Shown one piece after another: positions 1 through 10,400 of a DNA stretch of 52,683 nt. Positions within the stretch are counted from its first letter, which is position 1, and each line of letters begins with the position of its first letter. The notes beneath the pieces were generated by a model. It saw only the letters and a program-made list of their open reading frames with translations, ran no database searches and was not told the origin of the DNA. The stretch comes from Hyphomicrobiales bacterium (GTDB lineage Bacteria; Pseudomonadota; Alphaproteobacteria; Rhizobiales; Xanthobacteraceae). Both the position numbers and the translations under genes were made by a program. The stretch is taken from positions 1 to 52,683 of the forward strand of contig JAKFYI010000034.1 in NCBI GenBank assembly GCA_021730985.1, given 5' to 3'.

Positions 1-2
1 CG

Positions 3-200
3 CGGACGGAGTGGGAGCCGGTCAAGGCGCTCACCTTCGGCGTGGACGTGATCTACGAGAACATCGACACGGCGACCTGCAGCGCAGCGGGAACGTGCGT
101 GATCACCGCACAGGGCGGCAAGCCGGCTGGCACCTACAACTCCGCCAACCTCGGCGCGGTCAACGGCTCGTTCCGCGTGCAGCGTAACTTCCTGCCCTGA
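3..200 (+). CDS. Porin, C-terminal end (partial)
   Basis: This is the last 65 codons of a gene that starts outside the window; the frame begins at base 3 and ends at TGA 198-200. The tail alternates hydrophobic and polar residues (for example LTFGVDVIYENID) and finishes with FRVQRNFLP. This is the pattern of the closing beta-strands of the Rhizobiales Porin_2 family of outer-membrane trimeric porins, whose C-termini usually end in an RxQRxF-type strand. Two cysteines lie in the last extracellular loop region (TCSAAGTC), as in many porins of this group. A strong intrinsic terminator follows 28 bases after the stop. Its role would be passive diffusion of small solutes across the outer membrane. 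The family assignment rests on the short tail only. Confidence 0.8.
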   Translation, partial: RTEWEPVKALTFGVDVIYENIDTATCSAAGTCVITAQGGKPAGTYNSANLGAVNGSFRVQRNFLP

Positions 201-227
201 TCGGCAGGATTGTTCCTCCACTATCGA

Positions 228-258
228 CCCCCGGCGGCGAACCCGCCGGGGGTTTCTC
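228..258 (+). terminator. Intrinsic terminator of the porin gene
   Basis: A perfect 10-bp GC stem (CCCCCGGCGG at 228-237, CCGCCGGGGG at 243-252) with a 5-nt loop is followed by a pyrimidine/T-rich tract TTTCTCTC. It sits directly downstream of the porin stop codon and upstream of the XRE gene, so it argues against read-through and for a separate start for the next gene. Confidence 0.85.
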
Positions 259-275
259 TCTTGAGGAGCAGAGCG

Positions 276-593
276 ATGCCGCAGTCATTGTCCGCTGTTC
301 CGTCCAACCATCACATCCAAGTCAACGATGCGCTCCATCTTGAGCGCACGGCGTTCGGAGCGAAGCTGCGTGCCGCGCGGGCGGTGCTCGGTCTGAGCCA
401 GGATGACGTCGCCGGTCACGTCGGGCTGACGCAACGCTCGGTCCATCGCATCGAACAAGGGCTGGTTGAGCCCCGCCTGCGCACCATGCTGGCGATCGAG
501 CAGTTCTGGAGCGACCGCGAAATCGCGTTCGAAGACCTGCCGGACGGCGGTTTCCGGCTCGTGGTCAAAGGCGCGCTGCTCCGCGGCGAGTAG
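276..593 (+). CDS. Small XRE-family helix-turn-helix regulator
   Basis: This is a 105-residue protein with a single HTH of the XRE/Cro-C1 type at about residues 28-82 (FGAKLRAARAVLGLSQDDVA, then LTQRSVHRIEQGLVEPR, a typical recognition helix region). It has no sensor or multimerisation domain beyond a short C-terminal tail. The open frame extends back to 210, but that stretch contains the porin terminator. The ATG at 276, preceded by GAGGAG (264-269), is therefore the supported start. It is a likely DNA-binding repressor or activator with an unknown target. It stands alone, between the porin terminator and an unrelated gene. Confidence 0.75.
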   Translation: MPQSLSAVPSNHHIQVNDALHLERTAFGAKLRAARAVLGLSQDDVAGHVGLTQRSVHRIEQGLVEPRLRTMLAIEQFWSDREIAFEDLPDGGFRLVVKGALLRGE

Positions 594-869
594 CGGCCAA
601 CGGCCGACGCTTTCACAACTTCACAACCTGTTCTTGATGCCCAGCCTGCCTTTCAGCAGGCGGCCCTTTGACGCCGTTCGTTCGGATCAACTCCCCGAGA
701 TAGTGCCGAAGACCACCTGGCGCGGCATGAGCGTCCAGGAGCCGGAAAGGACCGCGTCGCCTGACCGTTCAAACTCGATCGAGCCGGCAAACGTGCCCGC
801 AGGGTTAACGTGTCCTTAATGGATTGAGTCCGATGCTAACCGCAGTGGTCAACCGCTGCGGGGATTTTC

Positions 870-1259
870 ATGCTGCCCGAACGCCGCATGTTCGAAGACG
901 AGTCCTGTCCGGTACCCGAAAAAGTGCTGGGGGACATGTACCGCGCCAATTCGCACGGGCTCAACGAGCTCATCGCGACCGTGCCGCCATCGGTGCGCGG
1001 CATGCTGGCGATGTACTGCTATCGCCGAGCCCATCTGACTTCAATCGGACTCGCCATCGCCGCGACCTGCGACGAGGGCGATCTCACGCTGCACGGCGGC
1101 AACGCGGGAGCGGTGCTGTTCGCGAAATCGCGCGAAGCGCCGGAGGCGCCCAGGCTCGCTCCGAATCTGGCCGGCCGCCGGCGCATCACGCTGGCGAGCG
1201 GCACGTTGCGGAACATGGTCCCGGCCGAGGTCGAAGACCTCGTCGAGACGCAGCCGTAG
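870..1259 (+). CDS. Conserved hypothetical protein, 129 aa
   Basis: This is a soluble protein without signal peptide or membrane segment. The best conserved-looking core is residues 17-60 (PEKVLGDMYRANSHGLNELI, then RRAHLTSIGLAIAATCDEGDL), helical and Ala/Leu-rich, followed by a variable C-terminal tail. I recognise similar short proteins from memory in Bradyrhizobium-type genomes, but none has a known function. The ATG at 870 is the first start that keeps this core. The 276-bp space before it (594-869) shows no other convincing gene. Confidence 0.55.
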   Translation: MLPERRMFEDESCPVPEKVLGDMYRANSHGLNELIATVPPSVRGMLAMYCYRRAHLTSIGLAIAATCDEGDLTLHGGNAGAVLFAKSREAPEAPRLAPNLAGRRRITLASGTLRNMVPAEVEDLVETQP

Positions 1260-1415
1260 CGGTCTGCCGCGCCACAATCGCAACCTCGCGTTTACCGCGC
1301 CCGCCGTAGGACATCGTCCGAGCCCCATTTTCGCCGGGATTTGGCTCGGGTATGATTGCGGCTGAGCGGGTGGCAGGCTCTTGTCAGGGCCGCCCGGTGT
1401 TGCGTTGAGGGCTGG

Positions 1416-2402
1416 ATGGGGCGGCGTGTTTTCCCGGCGGGATTGTTCGAGGCTGCGCGGATTGGCGCGGCTTTGATGTTGGCGCTGTGTCTGGCGAATT
1501 GCGGGAAATCAAACAACGTCGATTCGAAATACGGCGTGCCGGCGAGCCAGCGCGTGGTCGATGCCGGCGAGCCGGTGCCCAAGGGCGGCGGCACCTATCG
1601 GGTCGGCAAGCCCTACCAGGTGGCGGGCCGCACCTACGTTCCCGAAGAGAACACCAGCTACAACGCCGAGGGCGTGGCGTCGTGGTATGGCGTCGAATTT
1701 CATGGCCGCCGCACCGCCAACGGCGAAGTGTTCGACATGGAATCGATCTCGGCGGCACATCCGACGCTGCCGATCCCGAGCTACGTGCGGGTCACCAACC
1801 TGCGCAACAAGCGTTCGCTGATCGTGCGCGTCAACGACCGCGGTCCGTTTCATGAGAACCGCGTGATCGACGTCTCGGTGCGGGCGGCGAAGATGCTCGA
1901 CTTCCATCGCTTCGGCGTCTCCCGCGTTCGCGTCGAATACGTCGGCCGCGCCGCGCTCGAAGGTTCCGACGACGAGAAGCTGGCAATGACGTTGCGCACC
2001 GATGGCTCACCGGCGCAGGGCCCGGTGACGCGGGTTGCGGCCAATCAGCCGAGCCGGCCGTCGAGGCCGAGCCAGACCTTCCAGTCCGAATATTTCGATC
2101 CCAAACCCTCAGTCCGCACCGACACGGAGGCCGCGCCGCGGCGTGTCGTGGAGCAGCCGGTTCGTATCGTGCGGGGTGCTCCGAGCGCCGCGCCGGAAAC
2201 CGTGGCGCGGGCGCCGGCAAGGCCTGGCTATGCGGTGGCATCGGAAACCTCGCAGCCTGCGCCGCGCACGGCAGCGGCCGAGAATTCGTTCGATTCCCGG
2301 TTCGCCCCCGCCGCGGGTTCGGCTCCGCCCGCGAGCAACGCGCCGGTGTCTGCGTTTGCGCCGCGTTTTGACGGTGTGATGACCGGACGCGGCATCTACT
2401 AG
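1416..2402 (+). CDS. rlpA: RlpA-family septal lytic transglycosylase lipoprotein
   Basis: RlpA proteins are outer-membrane lipoproteins that cleave denuded peptidoglycan glycan strands at the septum. The ATG at 1416 has GAGG five bases upstream. It gives a lipoprotein signal with hydrophobic residues 16-27 and lipobox LANC, with the lipidated Cys at 29. The double-psi beta-barrel domain lies at about residues 84-165 (GVASWYG to VIDVSVRAAKMLD). The Glu/His/Asp triad known from Pseudomonas RlpA is present with the same spacing: Glu in NGEVFD, His 11 residues later in AAHPTLP, Asp 26 residues later in NDRGPF. The remaining C-terminal ~140 residues are Pro/Ala/Arg-rich and disordered, and no SPOR domain is visible, unlike E. 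coli RlpA. A TTG at 1356 in the same frame would add 20 residues before the signal and is less likely. The next gene is a D,D-carboxypeptidase, so the pair serves the cell wall. Confidence 0.85.
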   Translation: MGRRVFPAGLFEAARIGAALMLALCLANCGKSNNVDSKYGVPASQRVVDAGEPVPKGGGTYRVGKPYQVAGRTYVPEENTSYNAEGVASWYGVEFHGRRTANGEVFDMESISAAHPTLPIPSYVRVTNLRNKRSLIVRVNDRGPFHENRVIDVSVRAAKMLDFHRFGVSRVRVEYVGRAALEGSDDEKLAMTLRTDGSPAQGPVTRVAANQPSRPSRPSQTFQSEYFDPKPSVRTDTEAAPRRVVEQPVRIVRGAPSAAPETVARAPARPGYAVASETSQPAPRTAAAENSFDSRFAPAAGSAPPASNAPVSAFAPRFDGVMTGRGIY

Positions 2403-2445
2403 CGGCGTCGCGGCCATTTTCTTGCCCCCGATGGCTTGCTAAGTC

Positions 2446-3672
2446 ATGGCCGCACGAGAGGCGTCCACCCTGGCTTCCATGTCGCGGCTGCTGCGGCTCA
2501 CACTCCTGATTTCGGCTGGGCTGTTGGCCGGGCTCGCAGCCGTATGGCCGGCGCCGGCTCCTGCGCCCGGCACATTTCAGACCTCGGTGCCTTACGCGAT
2601 CCTGATCGAGGCCGAGACGGGCACCGTGCTGTTCGAGAAGTCGGCCGACCAGCTGGTGCCGCCGTCCAGCCTTGCCAAGCTGATGACCGCGGAGGTGGTG
2701 TTCGACCAGGTGGCGCTCGGCAACATCAAGCTCGACGAGGAGTTCGTCGTCAGCGAGAACGCCTGGCGCAGGGGCGGCGCGCCGTCCGGCGGCTCCACCA
2801 TGTACGCCGCGATCCACAGCAAGATCAAAGTGAGAGATTTGCTGAGCGGCGTCGTCATCCATTCCGGCAACGACGCCTGCATCGTGCTGGCCGAAGGCAT
2901 CGCCGGCAACGAGGCCTCGTTCGCTCGCCTGATGAACGACCGCGCCCGCGAGCTCGGGCTCGACCGGCTGAATTTCACCAACTCCACCGGCCTGCCGGAT
3001 CCGGATCAGCGCGTCACCGTGCGCGAACTGGCCAAGCTCGCGCAGCACATCATCCGCAGCTATCCCGAGCGGTACAAACTCTACGGCGAGCGCGAGTTCA
3101 CCTGGAACAAGATCCGCCAGCAGAACCGCAATCCGCTGCTCGCCATGAACATCGGCGCCGACGGGCTCAAGACCGGCTTCACCAAGGAGGCGGGTTACGG
3201 CCTGGTCGGCTCGGCGATGCAGCAGGGCCTGCGCCTGATCGTCGTGGTCAATGGCGCCAAGCACGAAAAGGAACGCGCCGACGAGGCGCGCAAGCTCCTG
3301 GAGTGGGGCTTCCGGGCGTTCGAGACGCGGCTGCTGTTCGCCGAAGGCCAGACCGTGGCCGAGGCAAAGGTCTATGGCGGCGCCAAGGGACGCGTGGCGC
3401 TGCTCGGCAAGGGGCCGATTAACCTGATGGTGCCGCGCGGCGTGTCGGACCGGATCAGCGCCAAGATGGTGTACACCGGCCCGGTGCGGGCGCCGGTGCA
3501 GCAGGGGCAGGCGATCGGCAAGCTTCAGGTCTGGCGCAACGACGCGCTGGCGCTCGAGGTGCCGCTCCAGGCTGCCGAGGACATCGGCACCGGCAACACA
3601 ACTCAGCGCGCCTTCGATGCCGCGAGCGAACTGCTGATCGGCGTGGTCCGGGCGGGCTTCGGCAAGCTGTAG
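2446..3672 (+). CDS. dacA: D-alanyl-D-alanine carboxypeptidase (penicillin-binding protein 5/6 type)
   Basis: This is a periplasmic serine peptidase of family S11 that removes the terminal D-Ala from peptidoglycan pentapeptides. All three penicillin-binding motifs are present: SxxK at 75-78 (SSLAK), SGN at 140-142, and KTG at 242-244. An N-terminal signal sequence (hydrophobic residues 14-34, APAPAPG near the cut) and a C-terminal beta-rich PBP5_C domain (about 300-390) complete the usual class A layout. An amphipathic C-terminal anchor is plausible in the last 20 residues. Length, 408 aa, is normal. A second in-frame ATG at 2479 is a possible alternative start; neither has a strong ribosome-binding site. 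It follows rlpA by 43 bases and is probably co-transcribed with it and tmk. Symbol dacA/dacF is by family, not proven orthology. Confidence 0.9.
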   Translation: MAAREASTLASMSRLLRLTLLISAGLLAGLAAVWPAPAPAPGTFQTSVPYAILIEAETGTVLFEKSADQLVPPSSLAKLMTAEVVFDQVALGNIKLDEEFVVSENAWRRGGAPSGGSTMYAAIHSKIKVRDLLSGVVIHSGNDACIVLAEGIAGNEASFARLMNDRARELGLDRLNFTNSTGLPDPDQRVTVRELAKLAQHIIRSYPERYKLYGEREFTWNKIRQQNRNPLLAMNIGADGLKTGFTKEAGYGLVGSAMQQGLRLIVVVNGAKHEKERADEARKLLEWGFRAFETRLLFAEGQTVAEAKVYGGAKGRVALLGKGPINLMVPRGVSDRISAKMVYTGPVRAPVQQGQAIGKLQVWRNDALALEVPLQAAEDIGTGNTTQRAFDAASELLIGVVRAGFGKL

Positions 3673-3737
3673 TTGTTGCCAATGTCCCCAGTTTCAGGGG
3701 CCATTCCGGTGGCATTCGGCGGCGGCAATTCGTACAT

Positions 3738-3771
3738 GCTAGAGCGTGTCCCGAAAAGTGGGAACAGAATG
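3738..3771. repeat. Copy A of a dispersed intergenic repeat
   Basis: The stretch CTAGAGCGTG-TCCCGAAAAGTGGGAAC in front of tmk matches, with few changes, the stretch CTAAAGCATG-ATGCTGAAAAGTGG-AACCCGG at 40720-40757. Both contain GAAAAGTGG plus AAC. From memory, motifs with this core are common between genes in Rhizobiales. The copy runs right up to the tmk start codon, so it forms the tmk leader. Confidence 0.5.
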
Positions 3772-4437
3772 CGCGGACGTTTCATCACGTTTGAAGGCGG
3801 GGAGGGCACGGGCAAGTCGACCCATGCCGCCCGGCTCGCCGAGCGTCTGAAGTCGTTCGGCGTGGGCGTGCATCAGACGCGCGAACCGGGCGGTTCGCTG
3901 GGAGCCGAGATCATTCGCTATGTCATTCTCTCCGGCGTTGCCAAGCCGCTCGGCGCCGAGGCCGAGGCAGTGCTGTTCGCGGCCGCTCGCAACGACCATC
4001 TCGACACGGTGATCCGGCCGGCGTTGCAGCGCGGCGTGTGGGTGCTGTGCGACCGATTTGCGGACTCCACGCGGGTCTATCAGGGCGTCGCCGGCAATGT
4101 GGATCCCCGCTCGATCCGCGCGCTGGAGCGCATCGTGGTTGGCGACACCAAACCCGATCTCACCTTCATCCTCGACGTGCCGGCGGCCGAAGGCATGAAG
4201 CGCGCCGCCATGCGCCGCGGCGCGTCGGGTGCCGACCGTTTCGAGGACGAGGCACTGGCGTTCCACGAAAAGCTGCGCGACGGCTTCCTCATGCTCGCGG
4301 CCAACGAGCCGTCCCGCTGCGTGCTGATCGATGCGACCGCGCCGAGGGACGACGTGGCCGAGCAGATTTGGCGCACGGTCAACGAGCGGTTCGATCCGTC
4401 CACCGCGCCGGCGCACCTGGAAGGCGCTGCTTCGTAA
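3769..4437 (+). CDS. tmk: Thymidylate kinase
   Basis: Tmk phosphorylates dTMP to dTDP in the dTTP pathway. The P-loop is at residues 10-18 (GGEGTGKST), the DR motif (CDRFADST) follows the TREPGG phosphate-sensing segment (about 43-48), and the lid has the Arg-rich RRGASGADRFED sequence. Length, 222 aa, fits the family. The open frame reaches back to 3673, but homologues begin just before the P-loop strand, so the ATG at 3769 is chosen. An in-frame ATG at 3736 would translate part of the dispersed repeat. It is followed after 8 bases by the ABC-F gene and then holB. A tmk-holB association is common in bacteria, since both serve DNA replication. Confidence 0.93.
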   Translation: MRGRFITFEGGEGTGKSTHAARLAERLKSFGVGVHQTREPGGSLGAEIIRYVILSGVAKPLGAEAEAVLFAAARNDHLDTVIRPALQRGVWVLCDRFADSTRVYQGVAGNVDPRSIRALERIVVGDTKPDLTFILDVPAAEGMKRAAMRRGASGADRFEDEALAFHEKLRDGFLMLAANEPSRCVLIDATAPRDDVAEQIWRTVNERFDPSTAPAHLEGAAS

Positions 4438-4445
4438 AGCAAGCA

Positions 4446-6269
<1,824 letters not shown>

Positions 6270-6296
6270 TCGCCGGCCTTGCGGGAGGCGAGGCGG

Positions 6297-7355
6297 GTGA
6301 ATTACCTGTGGTGCGTGAGCCCGGCCAAAGACCCCGACAATTCAGACGCCTTGCCGCATCCGCGCGAGACCGCGGAGATGTTCGGCCATGCCGACGCCGA
6401 ACGGGTTCTGCTCGATGCCTACAAGGGTGGGCGCATCCCGCATGCCTGGCTGATCGGCGGCGAACCCGGCATCGGCAAAGCGACGTTGGCCTACCGGATG
6501 GCGAAATTCGTGCTGGCGCATCCCGATCCGTCGGACCCTGTGGTGCAGAGGGCCGCCTCGCTCGCGGTGCCCGCGGATCAGCCCGTCGCGCGCCGCGTCG
6601 TCAGCCAGTCCCACACCGATCTGCTGACGCTGGAGCGGGTGTTCAACGAAAAGACCGGTAAGCTGTTCTCCTCGATCCGGGTCGACGATGTCCGACGCAC
6701 GGTGTCGTTTTTCGGCTCGACGGCGGGCGAGGGCGGCTGGCGGATCGCCGTCGTCGATACGGTCGATGAGTTGGAGAAGGCAGGGGAGAACGCGCTTCTC
6801 AAAGTGCTGGAGGAGCCGCCGCCCCGCTCGCTCCTTCTGCTGGTGACCCACGCCCCCGGCCGCGCGCTGCCCACCATCCGCTCGCGCTGCCGGATGTTGC
6901 TGCTTCGTCCGCTGGAGGCGCCCGAAGTCGCGCAGGCCGTCGCAGTCGTCGATCGCGAGGCGGAGAAAACCGATATCCAAGCCGCAGCCGAAGCCGCCGG
7001 CGGCTCGGTGTCGCGCGCGCTGGCCCTGCTCGATGGGCCGGCGCTGGAGATGCGTCGTCGCGTCGTCGGCCTGCTCGATGGCCTGCCCCAGGTCGATCAG
7101 CGGGCGCTGCATGCGCTGAGCGACAAGCTGGGCGGCGTGGACGTGGCGCCGCTTGCCGCATTCATGGACACGGTGAATTCCTGGCTGAGTGCGCAGCTCG
7201 CCAGCCACGCGCAGGACAGGGCGCGCATGGCGCGCCTCGCGCAGGCCTGGGACAAGGTCAACAGCGCCGGCCGTGACGTCGAGGAGTACAATCTGGACCG
7301 GCGGCCGCTGGTGTTCACGGTGTTCGGCGCGCTGGCCGAGGCGGCGCGGAGGTAG
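6297..7355 (+). CDS. holB: DNA polymerase III subunit delta'
   Basis: This is a clamp-loader subunit that helps open and load the beta sliding clamp. The AAA+ Walker A is [10 protein letters not shown] (54-63), and the sensor/SRC-like region is followed by the LLKVLEEPP motif ([13 protein letters not shown]) shared by delta' and tau/gamma subunits. TIRSRCRML, the arginine-finger-like segment, follows. The zinc-binding cysteine set of E. coli delta' between the Walker A and B is absent here. I start it at the GTG at 6297, which has the purine-rich GGGAGGCGAGG just upstream; TTG 6279 and GTG 6315 are alternatives. It lies 27 bases after the ABC-F gene and 53 bases before metG, as in many alphaproteobacteria (tmk-holB-metG-tatD). 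Confidence 0.9.
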   Translation: MNYLWCVSPAKDPDNSDALPHPRETAEMFGHADAERVLLDAYKGGRIPHAWLIGGEPGIGKATLAYRMAKFVLAHPDPSDPVVQRAASLAVPADQPVARRVVSQSHTDLLTLERVFNEKTGKLFSSIRVDDVRRTVSFFGSTAGEGGWRIAVVDTVDELEKAGENALLKVLEEPPPRSLLLLVTHAPGRALPTIRSRCRMLLLRPLEAPEVAQAVAVVDREAEKTDIQAAAEAAGGSVSRALALLDGPALEMRRRVVGLLDGLPQVDQRALHALSDKLGGVDVAPLAAFMDTVNSWLSAQLASHAQDRARMARLAQAWDKVNSAGRDVEEYNLDRRPLVFTVFGALAEAARR

Positions 7356-7408
7356 CCTGCGCGGCAGCCTCGCCTTGCCCAATTGGCCCTTGGTTGATAC
7401 CAACCCGC

Positions 7409-8974
7409 ATGGCCGAAAAGCCCCGCTATTACATCACCACCGCGATCTCCTATCCCAACGGGCCGCCCCACATCGGGCACGCCTATGAGGTGATCGCGAC
7501 GGACGCCATCGCCCGCTTCAAGCGGCTCGACGGCTATGACGTGTTCTTCCTCACCGGCACCGACGAGCACGGCCAGAAGATCCAGCAGACCGCCTCGAAG
7601 GAGGGGATCACCGCGCAGGAGCTGGTGGACCGCAACGTGCTGCGCTTCCGCGCGATGGTCGAGCGGATGAACTGCTCGAACGACGACTTCATCCGCACCA
7701 CCGAGGAGCGCCATCACCGCTCGTCGGAGGAAATCTGGCGCCGGATGGAGAAGAACGGCGACATTTATCTCGCGAAATATGCCGGCTGGTACTCGATTCG
7801 CGACGAACGCTACTTCGCCGAGGACGAGACGCGCGTGAACGATCACGGCACGCGGCTTGCCATCGAGACCGGCACGCCGGTCGACTGGGTCGAGGAGGAG
7901 AGCTACTTCTTCAAGCTCTCAGCCTACCAGGACAAGCTGCTCGCCCTGTACGAGCGCGAGAACTACGTGCTGCCGAAGGAGCGCCTCAACGAGGTGGCGA
8001 GCTTCGTGCGCGGCGGCCTGCAGGATTTGTCGATCTCGCGCACCACGTTCGACTGGGGCATCCGCGTTCCCGGCAATCCCAAGCACATCATGTACGTCTG
8101 GGTCGATGCGCTGACCAACTACATCACGGCGGCGGGGTTCCCGGACGACGGCAGCGAGAAATTCAAGCGCACTTGGCCGGCCGATCTGCATGTGATCGGC
8201 AAGGACATCGTGCGCTTCCACGCGGTGTACTGGCCGGCGTTCCTGATGTCGGCCGGTCTTGAAGTGCCGCGCCGCATCTTCTCTCACGGTTTTCTTTTCA
8301 ACCGCGGCGAGAAGATGTCGAAGTCGGTCGGCAACGTGATCGATCCGTTCGATCTGGCGGACGCCTACGGCGTCGATCAGTTCCGCTATTTCTTCCTGCG
8401 CGAGGTGCCGTTCGGCCAGGACGGCAATTACAGCCACGAGGCGATCGCCAACCGCATCAACGCCGATCTCGCCAATGACCTCGGCAACCTGGCGCAGCGC
8501 TCGCTGTCCATGATCGGCAAGCAACTGGGCGGCGTGCTGCCCACGCCGGGCGCATTCAGCGAGGCCGACAGGACGATGCTGACCGCGGCCGACGCCATGA
8601 TAAACGCGGCCCGCGAGCACATGGACACGCAGCAGCTTCACCAGGTGCTCAACGTGGTTTGGGCCGTGGTCGCCGACGCCAACCGCTATTTCGCGGGCGA
8701 AGCGCCGTGGGCGCTGGCGAAGACCGATCCGCCGAAGCAGGGCACCGTGCTCTACGTCACCGCCGAGGTGATCCGGCAGGTCGCGATCCTGTGCCTGCCG
8801 TTCATGCCGGAGTCGGGCGGCAAGCTGCTCGATCTGCTCGGCGTGCCGGCGAATGAGCGCGACTTTGCGTGGCTTGGCGATCCTGCCAAACGGCTGAAGC
8901 CGGGTACCGTTCTGCCACCGCCTGCGCCGGTGTTCCCGCGCTACGTCGAGCCCGAGGCTGCGCCGAAGGGCTAG
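7409..8974 (+). CDS. metG: Methionyl-tRNA synthetase
   Basis: This is a class I aminoacyl-tRNA synthetase that charges tRNA-Met and initiator tRNA. The HIGH signature is at 21-24 (PPHIGHAY) and KMSKS at 302-306, with the Rossmann fold before and an anticodon-binding helical bundle after (about 370-500). At 521 aa it is a short form without the C-terminal EMAP/Trbp111 tRNA-binding domain. I see no four-Cys zinc knuckle in the connective peptide, so it belongs to the MetG2-like forms. The ATG at 7409 precedes the first strand directly, while the upstream TTG would add five residues only. It is followed by tatD after one gene on the opposite strand. Confidence 0.95.
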   Translation: MAEKPRYYITTAISYPNGPPHIGHAYEVIATDAIARFKRLDGYDVFFLTGTDEHGQKIQQTASKEGITAQELVDRNVLRFRAMVERMNCSNDDFIRTTEERHHRSSEEIWRRMEKNGDIYLAKYAGWYSIRDERYFAEDETRVNDHGTRLAIETGTPVDWVEEESYFFKLSAYQDKLLALYERENYVLPKERLNEVASFVRGGLQDLSISRTTFDWGIRVPGNPKHIMYVWVDALTNYITAAGFPDDGSEKFKRTWPADLHVIGKDIVRFHAVYWPAFLMSAGLEVPRRIFSHGFLFNRGEKMSKSVGNVIDPFDLADAYGVDQFRYFFLREVPFGQDGNYSHEAIANRINADLANDLGNLAQRSLSMIGKQLGGVLPTPGAFSEADRTMLTAADAMINAAREHMDTQQLHQVLNVVWAVVADANRYFAGEAPWALAKTDPPKQGTVLYVTAEVIRQVAILCLPFMPESGGKLLDLLGVPANERDFAWLGDPAKRLKPGTVLPPPAPVFPRYVEPEAAPKG

Positions 8975-8978
8975 GCGC

Positions 8979-9458
8979 TCAGATGGCGCGGCCGGGTTCG
9001 TCCTTGGTCACGCTGATGATGAAGCGGCGCAACTGCGGCGCGCCTTCCGCGGGGCGGACCTCCAGGACGATGCTGTCGTTGCCCTCATAGTCCGCCGCTG
9101 AGCGATAGATCGCGATCAGCGCCGGCACTTCCAGCGCCAGGCAGTGCTTGACGTTGGTCCCCTTCAGATTGCCCCGCCGCACCACGATCCTCCCGTTGGC
9201 CGGCGGCGTCACCAGCCGGATGGTCGGCAGCGGGCCGGAGGCGCAGTCCGGACGGACGTTGGTGAAGATCAGGAGGCGGGTGTCCCGGCCGGCCCTGGCC
9301 TTGACCACGCGTTCGATCACGCGCGCCGGGCCGGTTTGCGGCGTGGCGGGCGGCGTCTGTTCGGGGGCCGGTTCCTTGGACGGTTGCTTGGACGTTTCTT
9401 GGGCAAATGCGCCGCTGGCCAGACCCAAAAGCAGCGCGATCGATCCCAAGCGTTTCAC
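8979..9458 (-). CDS. Secreted/periplasmic hypothetical protein, 159 aa
   Basis: It has a clear Sec signal peptide (MKRLGSIALLLGLASGAFAQ, cut expected after AFA), then a Pro/Thr/Gln-rich linker (about 21-45). A compact beta-rich domain (about 48-150) follows with two Cys, one in RPDCASG and one in VKHCLALE, that could form a disulphide. The domain pattern, LVTPPANGRIVVRRGNLKG followed by a strand with YxGNDSIVLEV, resembles the repeated beta-sandwich (cadherin/Big-like) segments of surface proteins. I do not recognise a named family. It is convergent with metG (4-base gap) and divergent from tatD. Confidence 0.6.
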   Translation of the reverse strand: MKRLGSIALLLGLASGAFAQETSKQPSKEPAPEQTPPATPQTGPARVIERVVKARAGRDTRLLIFTNVRPDCASGPLPTIRLVTPPANGRIVVRRGNLKGTNVKHCLALEVPALIAIYRSAADYEGNDSIVLEVRPAEGAPQLRRFIISVTKDEPGRAI

Positions 9459-9566
9459 GTTTCCCGCACCATTGAAGGGGTGGCGGCCCGGCTCCGATTG
9501 AGTGTAGGGCTATCGCTCATTCCAATCCAGGGAAGCGCCAAGAACCGCGCCCAAGAACCCGCGCCC

Positions 9567-10400
9567 ATGTCAGCCAATACCGACCAAGACTTCGGCACCG
9601 CCGCTCCTGCGCCGTTGGTGGACAGCCACTGCCATCTCGATTTTCCGGACTTCCAGTCCGATCTGGACGGCGTGGTCGGCCGCGCCCATGCGGCGGGCAT
9701 CGCGCGGCTGGTGACGATCTCGACGCGGGTGCGGCGGCAGGACGGATTGCTGGCTATCGCCGAGCGGTTTCCGGGCGTCTATTGCTCGGTCGGCACCCAC
9801 CCGCATCACGCCCACGAGGAACTCGACATCACCACCGCCGATCTGGTGGCGCGGACGAAGCATCCCAAGGTGGTGGCGATCGGCGAGGCCGGGCTCGACT
9901 ATCACTACGACACCGGCCCGCGCGACGCCCAGGAGCAGGGGTTCCGCGGCCACATTGCGGCGGCCCGCGAGACCGGCCTGCCGCTGGTGATCCATTCGCG
10001 CGACGCGGACCAGGACATGGAAAGCATCCTGCGCGAGGAGACGAGGAAGGGCGCCTTCCCGGCGGTGCTGCATTGCTTCACCGGCGGCCGTCATCTTGCC
10101 ATGGCCGCGATCGAGCTTGGGCTCTATGTATCCTTCACCGGCATCCTAACGTTCAAGAAATCCGACGACTTGCGGGCCATCGCCAAGGAGCTGCCGGAGG
10201 ACCGGATCCTGGTCGAGACGGATTCGCCCTACCTCGCGCCGGGCAAATTCCGCGGCAAGCGCTGCGAACCTGCTTACGTTGTGGAGACCGCGGCGACGTT
10301 GGCCGAAGTTCGCGGAATAAGCCCGAGGAAGATCGCCGAAGTGACCACGAAGAACTTCTTCCGGCTGTTCAACAAGGTGCCGGCGGGAGCCGTTTCATGA
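9567..10400 (+). CDS. tatD: TatD-family metal-dependent hydrolase (putative DNase)
   Basis: This is an amidohydrolase-fold TIM barrel with the TatD metal ligands: H-x-H at residues 21-23 (DSHCHLDF), the Glu of GEAGLDYHY, His of IHSRDAD, His of LHCFTGG and the Asp of ETDSPYLAP. Family members act as 3'-5' exo/endodeoxyribonucleases in DNA repair and turnover. Length, 277 aa, is standard. The open frame extends far upstream, but the TatD fold begins after the ATG at 9567. The stop overlaps the start of the next gene by ATGA, indicating translational coupling to the MBL hydrolase. This tatD-MBL order after metG is typical of the group. Confidence 0.92.
   Translation: MSANTDQDFGTAAPAPLVDSHCHLDFPDFQSDLDGVVGRAHAAGIARLVTISTRVRRQDGLLAIAERFPGVYCSVGTHPHHAHEELDITTADLVARTKHPKVVAIGEAGLDYHYDTGPRDAQEQGFRGHIAAARETGLPLVIHSRDADQDMESILREETRKGAFPAVLHCFTGGRHLAMAAIELGLYVSFTGILTFKKSDDLRAIAKELPEDRILVETDSPYLAPGKFRGKRCEPAYVVETAATLAEVRGISPRKIAEVTTKNFFRLFNKVPAGAVS

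Noticed and set aside
1831..3264. A 477-codon minus-strand frame over rlpA and dacA
   Set aside because: Antisense to two recognised cell-wall genes whose catalytic motifs are intact.
3673..3768. Longer N-terminus for Tmk
   Set aside because: It would translate the dispersed repeat and an imperfect hairpin; homologues begin just before the P-loop strand.
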